Assembly: GCA_913041865.1 (NCBI GenBank)
Contig: CAJWIW010000058.1
Coordinates: forward strand, 1 to 6,026
Length of the DNA stretch: 6,026 nucleotides
Direction of reading: 5' to 3'
Source: an uncultured Gammaproteobacteria bacterium
GTDB lineage: Bacteria; Pseudomonadota; Gammaproteobacteria; GCA-002705445; GCA-002716945
Position numbers and translations under genes: made by a program. This document shows positions 5,649 to 6,026 of this stretch, piece after piece. Each line of letters opens with the position of its first letter. Position 1 is the stretch's first letter. Under the pieces are notes generated by a model that saw nothing but the letters and a program-made list of their open reading frames with translations, made no database searches and was not told the DNA's origin.

Positions 5649-5677
5649 TTGATTTTATATACACTCTGACTTAGAAT
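5649..5677 (+). promoter_or_regulatory. Sigma70-type promoter of the peroxiredoxin gene
   Basis: TTGATT (5649-5654, 4 of 6 matches to TTGACA) and TAGAAT (5672-5677, 5 of 6 matches to TATAAT) are separated by exactly 17 bp. Transcription would start near 5684, giving a leader of about 33 bases that contains the strong Shine-Dalgarno. The -35 begins 2 bp after the preceding stop codon, so the peroxiredoxin is a separate transcription unit. The -10 lies inside a palindrome. Confidence 0.65.
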
Positions 5678-5685
5678 GATTCTAA
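5671..5685. promoter_or_regulatory. 7-1-7 palindromic operator over the peroxiredoxin -10 (Fur-superfamily-like)
   Basis: TTAGAAT-G-ATTCTAA is a perfect 7-1-7 palindrome covering the -10 hexamer. It matches the PerR box TTATAATnATTATAA at 12 of 14 arm positions. With its flanks it matches the alphaproteobacterial Irr box TTTAGAAnnnTTCTAAA at 13 of 14. A peroxide- or iron-responsive repressor bound here would block RNA polymerase. A TTAG-N7-CTAA-N7-TTAG pattern running on to 5696 also recalls OxyR spacing. The regulator itself is not in the window. Confidence 0.55.
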
Positions 5686-5703
5686 ATTAATATTAGTCTA
5701 AGG

Positions 5704-5710
5704 AAGGAGG
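5704..5710 (+). promoter_or_regulatory. Strong ribosome binding site of the peroxiredoxin gene
   Basis: AAGGAGG is a near-perfect anti-Shine-Dalgarno match, the strongest in the window. It touches ATG 5711 directly but lies 6 bp before ATG 5717. Both ATGs are in frame, so the spacing selects 5717. It implies high expression. Confidence 0.85.
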
Positions 5711-5716
5711 ATGAAA

Positions 5717-6026
5717 ATGACGATACAAGTAGGTGATGAAATACCGAATATTAATTTCCAATTCAGAGAGGGTGATACAAGACCTGAAAAAGGTACTTGC
5801 CCTGTTGGAGGCGAATTTATAACACGCTCCAGTCATGAGCTGTTTACAGGTAAAAGAGTAATCATATTTTCACTACCAGGTGCTTTTACACCAACGTGTT
5901 CAACGTATCAATTACCTGGTTTCGATGAAAAATTTGAAGTTTTTAAAGAACAAGGTATAGATGAAATCTATGTTGTGTCTGTTAATGATGCGTTTGTTAT
6001 GAATGCATGGGCAGTTGATTGTAAGA
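5717..6026 (+). CDS. Prx5-type peroxiredoxin (AhpC/TSA, redoxin family), N-terminal part
   Basis: This is a cytoplasmic thiol peroxidase of the peroxiredoxin-5 class, which reduces hydrogen peroxide and organic hydroperoxides with glutathione, glutaredoxin or thioredoxin as reductant. The window covers 103 codons; the frame is still open at the edge. The active site PGAFTPTCS spans 54-62, with peroxidatic Cys61, Thr58 and Pro54 of the PxxxTxxC motif. LFTGKRVIIFSLPG (42-55) and IDEIYVVSVNDAFVMNAW (81-98) are hallmark Prx5 stretches. An N-terminal CPVGGEF segment (28-34) supplies an extra Cys28 seen in one Prx5 subgroup. The conserved active-site arginine and any C-terminal glutaredoxin domain would lie beyond the window. 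Translation most likely starts at 5717; ATG 5711 would add Met-Lys. A promoter with an overlapping palindrome lies directly upstream, suggesting peroxide- or iron-responsive control (inference). Confidence 0.93.
   Translation, partial: MTIQVGDEIPNINFQFREGDTRPEKGTCPVGGEFITRSSHELFTGKRVIIFSLPGAFTPTCSTYQLPGFDEKFEVFKEQGIDEIYVVSVNDAFVMNAWAVDCK

Overview
The window is AT-rich and densely coded. It most resembles the chromosome of a gammaproteobacterium, because the order atpC-glmU-glmS is a familiar gammaproteobacterial arrangement. The low GC content, short intergenic gaps and small accessory genes fit a free-living aquatic or marine lineage, but the genus cannot be fixed from this sequence.

Region 1 (1-3415, + strand) is housekeeping: the 3' end of the ATP synthase epsilon gene, then glmU and glmS. 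GlmS makes glucosamine-6-phosphate. GlmU makes UDP-N-acetylglucosamine from glucosamine-1-phosphate, supplying peptidoglycan and LPS. The glmU stop and glmS start share one base, so translation of the two is probably coupled.

Region 2 (3416-3694) looks like a spacer but holds an unlisted small gene on the minus strand (3438-3584). It encodes a 48-residue acidic protein with 14 cysteines, six CC pairs and a cysteine at every fifth residue from 11 to 41. It has a good Shine-Dalgarno sequence and does not resemble the classical bacterial metallothionein layout. It is the most novel item in the window.

Region 3 (3695-5646, + strand) carries four small accessory genes: a SixA-type histidine phosphatase (starting at a TTG chosen by its ribosome binding site), a flavodoxin-fold NAD(P)H oxidoreductase-like protein, a short SRAP (YedK/HMCES) abasic-site DNA-crosslinking protein, and a TIGR03643/DUF2805 small protein. 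The last two are 7 bp apart and probably co-transcribed.

Region 4 (5647-6026) has a clear promoter (TTGATT, 17 bp, TAGAAT) whose -10 lies inside a perfect 7-1-7 palindrome resembling Fur-superfamily (PerR/Irr) operators. It drives a Prx5-type peroxiredoxin that runs off the window. Regions 2 to 4 share a thiol, redox and DNA-damage theme, but joint regulation is inference. No RNA genes, insertion sequences, CRISPR arrays or convincing intrinsic terminators were seen.
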